Origin: Rahnella victoriana
Lineage (GTDB): Bacteria; Pseudomonadota; Gammaproteobacteria; Enterobacterales; Enterobacteriaceae
Assembly (NCBI RefSeq): GCF_004330295.1
Contig: NZ_SJOJ01000001.1
Span: 248,001-312,000, forward strand
DNA length: 64,000 bases
Direction: 5' to 3'
The translations under genes and the position numbers were made by a program. Below are positions 41,233-49,534 of the stretch, in pieces; position 1 is the stretch's first letter; every line of letters begins with the position of its first letter. The notes under the pieces were generated by a model. It did not search any database. It saw only the letters and a list, made by a program, of their open reading frames with translations, and was not told the origin of the DNA.

Positions 41233-42189
41233 TTACTGAGCAAAGTTCGGGAACAACTCCTGCGGCGTCAGGCGGTTAGCCGTCAGCCCCTGCGCATGCA
41301 ATTCCTGCGCAAAATCGTCGATCATCTTTTCATTGGCGGCGAAACCGTTTGCGTTCCAGTCCGCCGGTAAATCCACCACCGTGCGGCGCAGATCGTCCAG
41401 CAACCATGGCGTGGTGTCGGCGTATTTTGCGCGCTTATCCATCCACATCTGATAAGAGCGATCGATGATGTCGCTCAGCGCCTGCGGCAGCCACGGATGT
41501 TCTTCCGCCAGCGCCGGTTTGATCGCCAGCAGGTGAATGCCGGGGATGTAACCGACGCGGTTAAAATAGGCCAGTTCAGCAGCGCGGAAATCCGGCTGGA
41601 ACTGACGGAAACCAGAATCCGGCTTAAAGAAACCGTCAGGCATAAACGGCGTAAATACCGCGTCCAGCCAGCCTTCCTGCAATAATTCCATCATCGGACG
41701 CTCTTCCGGCACCGCTTCGATACGCCCTTCACGGCCAAAACCGGCCAGACGATCGACAATCGGATGCGATGCGGTCAGGCGGCCGACATACCAGTTAGCG
41801 TCTTCGATGCCCACACCTTCCAGCGCCAGCAGCGTGCGGGTCCAGGTATTGCCTGAATCCTGCCAGCCGGTCAGGCCGATACGTTTACCGGCCAGCTGAG
41901 AAAGTTCGGTCAGCGGGCTGTCTTCGCGGGTGATGATGCAACGCTGACGGAAGCCGCGCATCAGGAAATGCGGTATCGCCAGCAGATCAGATTCGCCCCG
42001 CGCACGCCCTTGTGCATAACGGCTGAAAGAGACTTCACCCGCATCGTATTTGTCGCTGGTGCCAAGGTTATCGACCAGCGTGCCCACACGGTCTATCTCA
42101 AGATTAAACCCTTCCGGTTTAAGATCGCCTAACGCCAGCGGCGTAAAATAATCCCAGTCACGAACTGCCAGCCTGATGGTAATCGTCAC
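41233..42189 (-). CDS. 4,5-dihydroxyphthalate decarboxylase-like / binding-protein fold
   Basis: 318 residues from a GTG at 42189 that has AAGGGG six bases upstream. In-frame ATG codons farther up add residues without similarity. The protein resembles proteins annotated as 4,5-dihydroxyphthalate decarboxylase or NMT1/THI5-like binding proteins (RLAVRDWDYFTPLALGDL at the start, GLTGWQDSGNTWTR mid-protein). With this start it has no signal peptide, so it is probably a cytoplasmic enzyme or carrier. First gene of the operon and divergent from a MocR regulator. Exact function unknown. Confidence 0.7.
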   Translation of the reverse strand: MTITIRLAVRDWDYFTPLALGDLKPEGFNLEIDRVGTLVDNLGTSDKYDAGEVSFSRYAQGRARGESDLLAIPHFLMRGFRQRCIITREDSPLTELSQLAGKRIGLTGWQDSGNTWTRTLLALEGVGIEDANWYVGRLTASHPIVDRLAGFGREGRIEAVPEERPMMELLQEGWLDAVFTPFMPDGFFKPDSGFRQFQPDFRAAELAYFNRVGYIPGIHLLAIKPALAEEHPWLPQALSDIIDRSYQMWMDKRAKYADTTPWLLDDLRRTVVDLPADWNANGFAANEKMIDDFAQELHAQGLTANRLTPQELFPNFAQ

Positions 42190-42334
42190 ATCTTTCCCCT
42201 TAAGTGTCAGCATGGTTGATATGCAGAAAAACAACGGTGCGTTTACAAATTTTCCTGAAAACACACCCATTTCTTTCACGAAGGCCCTCATCTTTACGGC
42301 AATGTGATTATTTTATCGCCTCCGTTGGCTAAGT

Positions 42335-42363
42335 TTGATACTAATGGCATAAATTAATATGTA
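42335..42363 (+). promoter_or_regulatory. Promoter of the MocR-type regulator
   Basis: TTGATA (42335-42340), 17-bp spacer, TATGTA (42358-42363), about 40 bp before the regulator start. Confidence 0.5.
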
Positions 42364-42373
42364 CAATAGAATC

Positions 42374-42389
42374 TTTGTTACTGAACAAA
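42374..42389. promoter_or_regulatory. Inverted repeat in MocR leader, possible operator
   Basis: TTTGTT-ACTG-AACAAA, a perfect 6-bp inverted repeat overlapping the ribosome binding region of the regulator. Candidate autoregulatory operator. Confidence 0.5.
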
Positions 42390-42399
42390 AGGCGAAAAA

Positions 42400-43746
42400 A
42401 TGGCAGAAAACCTCCTCGAAAAAACGCTGGATGCGCAATGGTTAGCCACCCGGTTACAGGATCGTTCCATGCGGGGAATTGCGATTGAAACAGCGGCGAT
42501 GATCCGATCCGGCGTGATCGAGATTGGTACCCATCTGCCTGCGGTGCGTGAACTGGCGCAGGCGCTCGGGGTCAGTCCGGCCACGGTTTCTGCCGCCTGG
42601 GGGCAGTTGCGACGTCAGAAAGTGATCGCCGGACGCGGACGCAACGGCGTCTGGGTATGTGGCGATATGCTGTCGCCGCGCCCGGCCCGCTTTGAAAAAA
42701 TCGGTAATTTTGGCGAGCATATTATTGCCGATCTGGCGCTGTCATCGCCCGATCCGGCGCTGCTGCCCGACCTGCGCGACGCCATGCAGCACGGTGTCGG
42801 CGCGGATAACCTGAACAGCTATCAGCGTGAGGCCATCGCCCCATCGTTGCTGGCAGCGGCAAAACAGGACTGGCCTTACGATGCCCCGGCGTTTATGAGT
42901 GCGGACGGCGGATTTGACGGCATGAACCTGACGCTGCAAACCCTGCTGATGCAGGGTTCGGTGGTGGCGATTGAAGACCCGACCGCCACCCGTCTGCTGG
43001 ATATGCTGGATAACCTGGGGGCGCAGGTGATCCCGGTGAAGTGCGACGAATTTGGCCCCACGCCGGAATCCCTCAGTCAGGCGCTGCTGAAAAATCCGTC
43101 CGCCTTTATTTTTCAGCCGCGCACGCACTCGCATTGCGGCCATGCCCTCAGCGCAGAACGTTATGCTGCGCTGGCCGATATTCTCAGCCAAAGTCATACC
43201 CTGATTATTGAAGATGACGGCATCGGCCAGTTGTCGCGTTACGCCCCGCTCAGTATGGGCAGCCGGTTGCCGGACCGCACGGTGCATGTCCGTTCCTATT
43301 CGAAAGCTTACGGGCCGGATTTACGTCTGGCAGTGATTTCGGGTTCAACGGATTTAATCAAACAAATCAAATCATTCCGTAACTTCGGGGCGGGCTGGTC
43401 GAGCCGTATTTTGCAGGAGGCACTGGCGTGGCTGATCAACGATCCAAAGACGCAGGAAGGCATTGCGCACGCCAAAAGCGTGTATGCTCAGCGCCGTAAA
43501 GCCATGTCCGATGCCCTGCGTATCCGTGGCGTCACTATCCCGGAACGCGACGGGCTGGCGATGTGGATCCCGGTGCCTTCAGAGCAGTTCGCACTGGTGA
43601 CCATGGCCGCACGCGGTATTGCGGTGCTGCCCGGCGAGCGGAGCCGCATCGGGCCGGGGCAGTTTATCCGTATCAGTACCAGTCAGGTAAAACCGGAGCA
43701 GGTTGACCTGATCGCCGACGCCATTGTGCTGGCGCTGGATGCCTGA
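42400..43746 (+). CDS. MocR-type GntR/aminotransferase transcription regulator
   Basis: 448-residue regulator. N-terminal GntR winged helix (about 25-95; PAVRELAQALGVSPATVSAAW) is fused to a class-I aminotransferase-like domain. The PLP lysine is in SYSKAYGPDLRLA. Such proteins usually sense an amino-acid derivative or PLP and control neighbouring genes. It is divergent from the decarboxylase/amidase/ABC operon, the likely target. Confidence 0.92.
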   Translation: MAENLLEKTLDAQWLATRLQDRSMRGIAIETAAMIRSGVIEIGTHLPAVRELAQALGVSPATVSAAWGQLRRQKVIAGRGRNGVWVCGDMLSPRPARFEKIGNFGEHIIADLALSSPDPALLPDLRDAMQHGVGADNLNSYQREAIAPSLLAAAKQDWPYDAPAFMSADGGFDGMNLTLQTLLMQGSVVAIEDPTATRLLDMLDNLGAQVIPVKCDEFGPTPESLSQALLKNPSAFIFQPRTHSHCGHALSAERYAALADILSQSHTLIIEDDGIGQLSRYAPLSMGSRLPDRTVHVRSYSKAYGPDLRLAVISGSTDLIKQIKSFRNFGAGWSSRILQEALAWLINDPKTQEGIAHAKSVYAQRRKAMSDALRIRGVTIPERDGLAMWIPVPSEQFALVTMAARGIAVLPGERSRIGPGQFIRISTSQVKPEQVDLIADAIVLALDA

Positions 43747-43750
43747 TCAC

Positions 43751-44218
43751 TCAGCATTTTTTGAGCAGATATTTGGGGGATTCTTCGTACTGCGCCCGCG
43801 CATAAAAATGGTGGGCGCGGACGCGGCGGGTATGGCTGTGAACTTCCATGCGGTCGCAGCCACGTTCTGCCGCCAGACGTTCGGCTTCATCCAGCAATGC
43901 CTGGCCGATACCGCCGCCACGCGACAGGTCGCTGACACACAAATAGCTGATGCGACAAAATTCTCCGGCCAGCGCGATCTGCGGAATAAAATGCAGCGAG
44001 ATGAACCCGACGGCTTTCCCGTCCGCTTCGGCGACCAGCAGACGGCTGTCCGGGTTTGCCGCCATTTTCACCACCCGTTCCGCGATCGCTTCCGGCGTAT
44101 TGGGATAATCCAGATCGCCCAGTAATTGCGCCAGAACCGGCGCATCGGACGCCATACCTTCTCTGATCAATATGCCTTTATCCTCGTAAAATGTTGTTTC
44201 AGTCTCACGGCTACACAA
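43751..44218 (-). CDS. GNAT-family N-acetyltransferase
   Basis: 155-residue acetyltransferase with acetyl-CoA binding motif RGGGIGQALL near residue 105 and a C-terminal HFYARAQYEES segment. Substrate unknown. Convergent with the MocR gene, four bases apart. Confidence 0.88.
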   Translation of the reverse strand: MCSRETETTFYEDKGILIREGMASDAPVLAQLLGDLDYPNTPEAIAERVVKMAANPDSRLLVAEADGKAVGFISLHFIPQIALAGEFCRISYLCVSDLSRGGGIGQALLDEAERLAAERGCDRMEVHSHTRRVRAHHFYARAQYEESPKYLLKKC

Positions 44219-44287
44219 GCCTGAATGCGCGGGGTAAACTTAGCGCCCGGCCCTTGGCGAATTCATCTGTTTTTTTAAGGCATTCCT

Positions 44288-44671
44288 ATGTTTAGCACCT
44301 TACTTGCAGTCTTTATTGGTGGCGGTATTGGCAGCGTTGTGCGCTGGTATGTCAGTCTGAAAATGAACGGCATCAGCCCGGTGCTGCCAGCCGGTACGCT
44401 GACCGTCAATCTGGTCGGTGCCTTTATCATCGGTCTGGGTATCGCCATTTTCACCCGCCTGACCCATATCGACCCGGTGTGGAAACTGCTGATCACCACC
44501 GGTTTCTGCGGCGGCCTGACCACCTTTTCCACCTTCTCTCTGGAAGTGGTGTACATGCTTCAGGATGGCCGCTTCGGTGCCGCCCTGCTGAACATGGCGC
44601 TGAATCTCGCCGGTTCGCTGGTCATGACCTTACTGGCCTTTGCGCTGGTCAGCTGGTACACCGCGCACTGA
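44288..44671 (+). CDS. crcB: Fluoride channel CrcB/Fluc
   Basis: 127-residue membrane protein with four membrane segments that exports fluoride as a dual-topology dimer. Same length as E. coli CrcB, with conserved [10 protein letters not shown] near the start and [12 protein letters not shown] mid-protein. I do not see a fluoride riboswitch upstream. Confidence 0.96.
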   Translation: MFSTLLAVFIGGGIGSVVRWYVSLKMNGISPVLPAGTLTVNLVGAFIIGLGIAIFTRLTHIDPVWKLLITTGFCGGLTTFSTFSLEVVYMLQDGRFGAALLNMALNLAGSLVMTLLAFALVSWYTAH

Positions 44672-44707
44672 TCTTAATGTTTCCTTCATGTTCCTTACCG
44701 ATAATAG

Positions 44708-44737
44708 CCTCAATTCATGTCAGTTTATAAATTGAGG
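44708..44737 (+). promoter_or_regulatory. Hairpin covering a ribosome binding site
   Basis: CCTCAATT (44708-44715) and AATTGAGG (44730-44737) pair perfectly around a 14-nt loop. The GAGG that serves as ribosome binding site of the following 30-codon ORF is inside the stem. Confidence 0.65.
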
Positions 44738-44742
44738 TTCCT

Positions 44743-44835
44743 ATGTTTTCTGCTCCAAAAACGTCTTCTGAATTCCTGACTGTCGCCCTGTGCCTCTTCA
44801 CTGTCATGGCCTTTTTGCAGGCTTATCTGTCATAG
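44743..44835 (+). CDS. 30-residue single-span membrane microprotein
   Basis: ATG 44743 to TAG 44835, with GAGG five bases upstream of the start. A short polar N-terminus (MFSAPKTSSEF) is followed by one hydrophobic segment (residues 12-29). It has no homologue that I recognise. Lies between crcB and the TetR gene. Its ribosome binding site lies in a hairpin. Real coding is plausible but unproven. Confidence 0.5.
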   Translation: MFSAPKTSSEFLTVALCLFTVMAFLQAYLS

Positions 44836-44905
44836 CGGCCCCGCAAAATGACGCGGGTCAGGCTGAAATGAAACGTCACTTTTTATTCCATTCATAATAC
44901 AAATA

Positions 44906-44934
44906 TTTACCTGTCTCTCCATATTGCCTATAAT
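44906..44934 (+). promoter_or_regulatory. Promoter of the TetR gene
   Basis: TTTACC (44906-44911), 17-bp spacer, perfect TATAAT (44929-44934). Confidence 0.6.
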
Positions 44935-44938
44935 TGAG

Positions 44939-44958
44939 AATGATCGTTCACAATCATT
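44939..44958. promoter_or_regulatory. Probable TetR operator
   Basis: AATGAT (44939-44944) and ATCATT (44953-44958) form an inverted repeat with an 8-bp spacer over the likely transcription start of the TetR gene. This fits autorepression of the TetR-efflux operon. Confidence 0.55.
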
Positions 44959-44981
44959 ATTGGCAACCGACCAGGTATCTC

Positions 44982-45638
44982 ATGCTTCCCCCACAACAAT
45001 GCACCAAAGACGCGCGCATCAGCGCACGACGCGACCAGATCATTGCCGCCGCCCGCCTGTGTTTTCGCAAACACGGCTTTCACGGGGCGGGGATGGCTGA
45101 AATCGCTAAAACGTCACTGCTGAGTGTGGGGCAAATTTACCGGTACTTCGCCAATAAAGACGCGATCATTGAGGAAATTGTCCGGCGCATCGTGATGAAG
45201 AAAATCCGCCTGATGACCGGCAATGCGCATAATTTGCAGCAGGTCGCCCATAATCTGGCGCACCGGCGGATCGGCAATTTGAGCGCACCTTATAAAGAAG
45301 AACAGTGCACCGAACAAAAAGAGCAGGCAGAAATTGACCACGCGCTGATGCTGGAAGTGGCCGCAGAAGCCACCCGCAATCCCGCCGTGGAAAAAATCTG
45401 GCGCGACTCTGAAAAACAATTGTTCAACGAAGCAAAATCTCTCCTCAGTGCCACTTTCCCGCAGTTTTCTGATGCCGAAATGACGGCGAAAGTGGAGTCT
45501 TTAGCGGTGATTTGTGAAGGCACCGCATTTCGTCGCATGACAACTGTTCACGCCGACGCGGAGCTTCTGGAAGCCTTATACCATCGCTACTTTCAGGATC
45601 TCTTCGAAACGGATTTAACCACCAGCAAAGCGGAATAA
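44982..45638 (+). CDS. TetR-family repressor
   Basis: 218 residues from ATG 44982 (AGGT upstream). N-terminal TetR helix-turn-helix (about 18-65; GMAEIAKTSLLSVGQIYRYFANKD); variable ligand-binding C-terminal domain. The frame is open upstream to 44934, but that stretch is the promoter/operator. Nine bases before the efflux gene, which it presumably represses. Confidence 0.92.
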   Translation: MLPPQQCTKDARISARRDQIIAAARLCFRKHGFHGAGMAEIAKTSLLSVGQIYRYFANKDAIIEEIVRRIVMKKIRLMTGNAHNLQQVAHNLAHRRIGNLSAPYKEEQCTEQKEQAEIDHALMLEVAAEATRNPAVEKIWRDSEKQLFNEAKSLLSATFPQFSDAEMTAKVESLAVICEGTAFRRMTTVHADAELLEALYHRYFQDLFETDLTTSKAE

Positions 45639-45647
45639 ACATTTACC

Positions 45648-46835
45648 ATGAGCGCTCATCTGCAAGAAAAACGCCTCGGTTATGCCCTGGTCCTCGGCTC
45701 ACTCGCCGCTCTCGGACCTTTATGCACAGATTTATATTTACCGGCGCTGCCGGAAATGGCGGGCGACCTGAATACGTCGACGGCCAGCGCGCAGCTCAGC
45801 CTGACCGCCGGTTTACTCGGCCTCGGTTTCGGCCAGTTGCTGTTCGGCCCGCTGAGCGATCGCTACGGCCGTATGCGCCCTTTATTGTGGTCACTGGCCT
45901 TATTGCTGGCCGCCTCTGTCTGGTGCGCGGTAGCGCAGGACATCAATCAGCTGATAGTCGCCCGTCTGTTACAGGGCATTGCCGGTGCGGGCGGCGCGGT
46001 ACTGTCGCGCGCCGTGGCCAGGGATCTGTATAACGGGCATGAACTGACCCGCTTTTTTGCCCTGCTGATGCTGGTGAACGGGCTGGCGCCGATTGTCGCG
46101 CCGGTACTGGGTGGCGCGATGCTGAACTGGATGAACTGGCGGGGCATATTCGGCGTACTGGCCTTAATCGCCATTTTGCTGTTCAGCTTCTCCTCGCTGA
46201 AACTGCACGAAACCTTAGCGCCGGAACGCCGGGCGCAGGGCGGGATCCTCAGCATGTTAGGCTCGGTATTTGGCCTGCTGAAACACCGTCCCTTTATGGG
46301 GCTGTGCCTGACGCAGGGCTTTATCATGGCGGGGATGTTTGCCTATATCGGTGCATCGCCGTTCGTTCTGCAACAGATTTACCATCTCAGCCCGCAGATG
46401 TTCAGCCTGTGCTTCGCCATTAACGGTATCGGACTGGTGATTTCCGCGCAGGTCTCAACCCGCCTGAGCCACCATTTCGGCGAAATGGCACTGGTCAAAG
46501 CCGGTTTATGCATCGCGGCCATAGCCTCGGTGGCGCTGGTGATTTCCGCCAGTCTGAATGCCCCGCTGGTCATGCTGCTGATCCCGCTGTTCTTCTCGGT
46601 GATGGTGATCGGCATTATCGGCCCGAATGCCGGGTCGCTGGCGATGCAAAGTCAGGGGAAAAATGCAGGCAGCGCCTCGGCTCTGCTGGGCGTGTGTATG
46701 TTTGCTCTGGGCGCGGTTGCGGTGCCGGTGACCGGCTTTGGCAACCATCCGGCGTTGTCGATGGGGCTGACGATCCTCGGTTGCTACGCCATTGCCATCC
46801 TGATGTTTGTCACGCTGGTGCGTAAAGCAGAATAA
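45648..46835 (+). CDS. Bcr/CflA-family drug efflux MFS transporter
   Basis: 395-residue proton antiporter with twelve predicted membrane segments. Loop 2-3 MFS motif GPLSDRYGRMRP and Bcr-type LYLPALPEM in the first segment. Substrate unknown. Forms an operon with the TetR repressor. Confidence 0.92.
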   Translation: MSAHLQEKRLGYALVLGSLAALGPLCTDLYLPALPEMAGDLNTSTASAQLSLTAGLLGLGFGQLLFGPLSDRYGRMRPLLWSLALLLAASVWCAVAQDINQLIVARLLQGIAGAGGAVLSRAVARDLYNGHELTRFFALLMLVNGLAPIVAPVLGGAMLNWMNWRGIFGVLALIAILLFSFSSLKLHETLAPERRAQGGILSMLGSVFGLLKHRPFMGLCLTQGFIMAGMFAYIGASPFVLQQIYHLSPQMFSLCFAINGIGLVISAQVSTRLSHHFGEMALVKAGLCIAAIASVALVISASLNAPLVMLLIPLFFSVMVIGIIGPNAGSLAMQSQGKNAGSASALLGVCMFALGAVAVPVTGFGNHPALSMGLTILGCYAIAILMFVTLVRKAE

Positions 46836-46853
46836 CGCTGGCGGATAACAGGC

Positions 46854-46882
46854 AAAAAAAAACCCGCTTCGGCGGGTTTTTT
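46854..46882. terminator. Bidirectional terminator efflux gene/cspE
   Basis: AACCCGC and GCGGGTT pair around TTCG, with A-run on one side and T-run on the other. Confidence 0.92.
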
Positions 46883-46897
46883 AGAATTCGGCTAAAG

Positions 46898-47107
46898 TCA
46901 GATAGCGATAACGTTAGCAGCCGACGGGCCTTTGGCACCATTGGTGATTTCGAACTCTACGCGCTGGCCTTCAGCAAGGGTTTTGAAACCGTTGCTGGAA
47001 ATAGCAGAGAAATGAACGAAAACATCTTTGCTGCCATCTTCAGGGGTAATGAAACCAAAACCTTTTGATTCATTGAACCACTTAACGCTACCTTTAATCT
47101 TAGACAT
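46898..47107 (-). CDS. cspE: Cold-shock-like protein CspE
   Basis: 69-residue RNA/DNA-binding beta barrel with RNP1 KGFGFI and RNP2 VFVHF. Nearly identical to E. coli CspE. Start 47107 is the family start; the frame extends upstream to 47137 without support. The ~175-bp upstream region may hold a long leader. crcB-cspE adjacency is as in E. coli apart from the inserted efflux genes. Confidence 0.96.
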   Translation of the reverse strand: MSKIKGSVKWFNESKGFGFITPEDGSKDVFVHFSAISSNGFKTLAEGQRVEFEITNGAKGPSAANVIAI

Positions 47108-47283
47108 CAAACTTACCTTTACGTGAATGTTGGACACAAAATGTGTGTCAAATACAGTACAGCAACAGATTTAACTTTTGTCCAGAATTCTGATAGCAAT
47201 AAGCGATAAACCTCTCACTCCTGGCATTTTGTTGCCGTTTTCTGCTGCCAGATTGCCCTTCTGAATCGTATAACATCAGTCAG

Positions 47284-48027
47284 TTAGAAAAACGAATCGT
47301 CGTCGTTGTTGAAATCATCCGTATCAAAGTCGTCATTTCCGAAACCCAAATCCGCGTTGTCATTACGCAGTGACGCGTCTTCCCACGACGGCTGATTGCT
47401 GTCGAACCCCTGACTGTTATCGAGGAAGCTGCTGTCGGCAGGATTGAGATCCTGCACCGGCGGTTCTTCGATAATGTTGACGATTTCCTGCGGCTGGCTG
47501 TGGTGGAACATGCCGGTCAGCATATCCGCCAGCACCACACCGCCCGCCACGCCTGCGGCGGTACGCAATGCGCTGCCCAGAAAACCCGGCTGCTGAGGTG
47601 CAGCCTGTGCCGGTGCCTGCTGTTGCGGCTGTTGGGCATATTGCGGCTGTTGTGGCTGAGCCCCCCATCCCTGCGTGCCGGGGATCGGCTGACTGCCCTG
47701 CGACGCCGGACGTTGCGGCGCAGGCTGTGACGCACCGCCGCCAAACAACCCGGCCAGGAATCCGCTGCTTTGCGGTTTGGCGGTCTGCGCCTGCTGTTGC
47801 AGTTGTTCGACCTGCTGTTGCAGTTCCTGCACCTGGGCGTTCAGTTTGGTCAGCGCGGCTTCCTGAATAATCATCGCCTGCGCCATGTAATACGGGGCAG
47901 ACGGCTGCTGACGAATATGGGCCTGAATCACACGTTCAGCTTCCGCATCACGCGGTGCCGTATTGGACTCAGCCTGTTGCAAGCGACTAAAAAGCCCGTC
48001 AATTAAACGCTGTTCTTCAGATTGCAT
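47284..48027 (-). CDS. DUF2076 family protein
   Basis: 247 residues. A conserved N-terminal domain (MQSEEQRLIDGLFSRLQQAE ... ) of the DUF2076 type is followed by a coiled coil rich in Gln (about 65-85). A Gln/Pro/Ala low-complexity stretch and an acidic C-terminus (many Asp/Asn, ending DDDSFF) close the protein. No signal peptide. Function unknown; a membrane-associated role for the family is not demonstrable here. Confidence 0.8.
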   Translation of the reverse strand: MQSEEQRLIDGLFSRLQQAESNTAPRDAEAERVIQAHIRQQPSAPYYMAQAMIIQEAALTKLNAQVQELQQQVEQLQQQAQTAKPQSSGFLAGLFGGGASQPAPQRPASQGSQPIPGTQGWGAQPQQPQYAQQPQQQAPAQAAPQQPGFLGSALRTAAGVAGGVVLADMLTGMFHHSQPQEIVNIIEEPPVQDLNPADSSFLDNSQGFDSNQPSWEDASLRNDNADLGFGNDDFDTDDFNNDDDSFF

Positions 48028-48167
48028 AAATTCACCTTGTTGATGTGTCGTACCACGCCAGTCGGCGTTATGCAGATACAGTAATACAGTTAGATTTTTG
48101 TATGAATTAACGGAGTGTCAACAAATGTGACGGAGGTAAAGTTTGTGCAGAAGGCATACCACGGGGG

Positions 48168-48204
48168 TTGAAAACCCGCCTGCGTGACCACAGACGGGCG
48201 GGTC
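48168..48204 (-). terminator. Terminator of the iron-uptake binding protein gene
   Basis: ACCCGCC/GGCGGGT stem followed by TTTTC on the minus strand, just after the stop at 48212. Confidence 0.6.
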
Positions 48205-48211
48205 TCAGGGC

Positions 48212-49342
48212 TTATTTTTTCGCAGACCAGCCGAGGATCAGATCCTGATCCGGCAGGTTGGTGTAGTTGCGCACGATATCGTGGTAAGTCTTCGCCGGAT
48301 CGACGTTTTTAAACTGCTGCGGATAGATAAACTTCGCCAGATATTCCATCCCGACAATGTTGTACGGGTGGTTGTAGAACTGGTGATAAATCGCATACAC
48401 GCGTTTGTCGCTGACGGCCGGGATCTGCGCCACGCCGGTACGGTGAGTCAGCACCGCGACTTCTTTATTAATGCTGGCTTCATCTGCGCCATACCCGAAC
48501 GGCAGAATATGCGTCACGGAACCGCCTTTCGGACGCGCTGAGCCGGTCATGATGTACACGTCAGGCTTCATGCTGATCACCTGCTCCAGCGAAACCGTGC
48601 CCGATGCGCCCGGCAGCAATGTCGAGCCGATGTTATTGGCGCCAACCGCCTGGATCAGTTTGCCCCAGCCCGCATTACCGTGGGTAAAGCAGCAGGAATC
48701 ATCGCGACCGGCAATCGGCTCAATGAACACATTTGGCCTGGTTTTAACGGCAGACACCGCTTTCTGAATAGCGTCAAAATGCTGGTTATAGAAGGTGGTA
48801 TAGGCGCGGGCATTGTCTTCCTGATCCATCACCTGGCCGAGCAGTTCGATGCTCGGGGCGGTATTTTTGGCCGGATCCAGTTCGTAATCCAGGAACACCA
48901 CCGGAATATGCAACGCCGCCAGTTTATCCAGCACGCCTGCCTGCGCCAGCGAATCTTTCGCACGCAACTGCGCCACCATCAGATCCGGTTTTTTGGCGAT
49001 CACGGTTTCCAGATCCACCTGCCCTTTATCGCTGAATCCCATATCAAGGATTTTAGCGGATTCCGGCCATTTGCTTTTCAGCATGTCCCAGGTGCCGCTG
49101 TCGGTTTTTTTCAGCAGGTTATTCCAGGCCACCACATGCTGGAACGGGTTGGCTTTGTCCAGCACGGCCAGCGCCAGCAGATCACGGCCATCCTGTAAAA
49201 TTACCCGTTGCGGGGCTTTATCGATCGTGACTTGCTGGCCGGACATATCCGTCACAGTCAGCGGATAGGTGGTGGCAAAACTGGCAAAGGAAGTGGCCAT
49301 CAGGCCGGCAACTGACAGCACGCGAGCGGTGTTCTTTAACAT
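48212..49342 (-). CDS. Iron-siderophore ABC transporter binding protein
   Basis: 376-residue precursor with a signal peptide (MLKNTARVLSVAGLMATSFASFA). The mature part is a class III (FepB/BtuF-type) periplasmic binding protein. It has APQRVILQDGRDLLALAVLD near the start and a long helix backbone. ATG at 49342 is preferred; the frame opens further upstream into the Fur box. No permease or ATPase gene is adjacent. Ligand (siderophore or haem) undetermined. Confidence 0.88.
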   Translation of the reverse strand: MLKNTARVLSVAGLMATSFASFATTYPLTVTDMSGQQVTIDKAPQRVILQDGRDLLALAVLDKANPFQHVVAWNNLLKKTDSGTWDMLKSKWPESAKILDMGFSDKGQVDLETVIAKKPDLMVAQLRAKDSLAQAGVLDKLAALHIPVVFLDYELDPAKNTAPSIELLGQVMDQEDNARAYTTFYNQHFDAIQKAVSAVKTRPNVFIEPIAGRDDSCCFTHGNAGWGKLIQAVGANNIGSTLLPGASGTVSLEQVISMKPDVYIMTGSARPKGGSVTHILPFGYGADEASINKEVAVLTHRTGVAQIPAVSDKRVYAIYHQFYNHPYNIVGMEYLAKFIYPQQFKNVDPAKTYHDIVRNYTNLPDQDLILGWSAKK

Positions 49343-49379
49343 GCGATTACCCGAAAATGAGAATGAATAAGAAATGATT

Positions 49380-49396
49380 TTGATAATTGTTATCAA
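49380..49396. promoter_or_regulatory. Fur box
   Basis: TTGATAA-TTG-TTATCAA, a perfect 7-bp inverted repeat with the GATAAT/TATC core of Fur sites, 38 bp upstream of the binding protein start. Confidence 0.8.
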
Positions 49397-49471
49397 CTGG
49401 AGCCGAAATAATAAACAAGGAATGATTAGCGGGGCAACGTTTTTACGGTGATTCAGCGCGGATAAAACATG

Positions 49472-49510
49472 TCGAAATATGAACGGGATACCGCGAGGGT
49501 ATCCCGTTCA
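49472..49510 (-). terminator. Terminator of the S9 peptidase gene
   Basis: GAACGGGATACC and GGTATCCCGTTC are perfect 12-bp inverted arms around GCGAG, downstream of the minus-strand gene. T run weak. Confidence 0.65.
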
Positions 49511-49534
49511 GGGTCAGTCAGCAGCTTAACGTGC

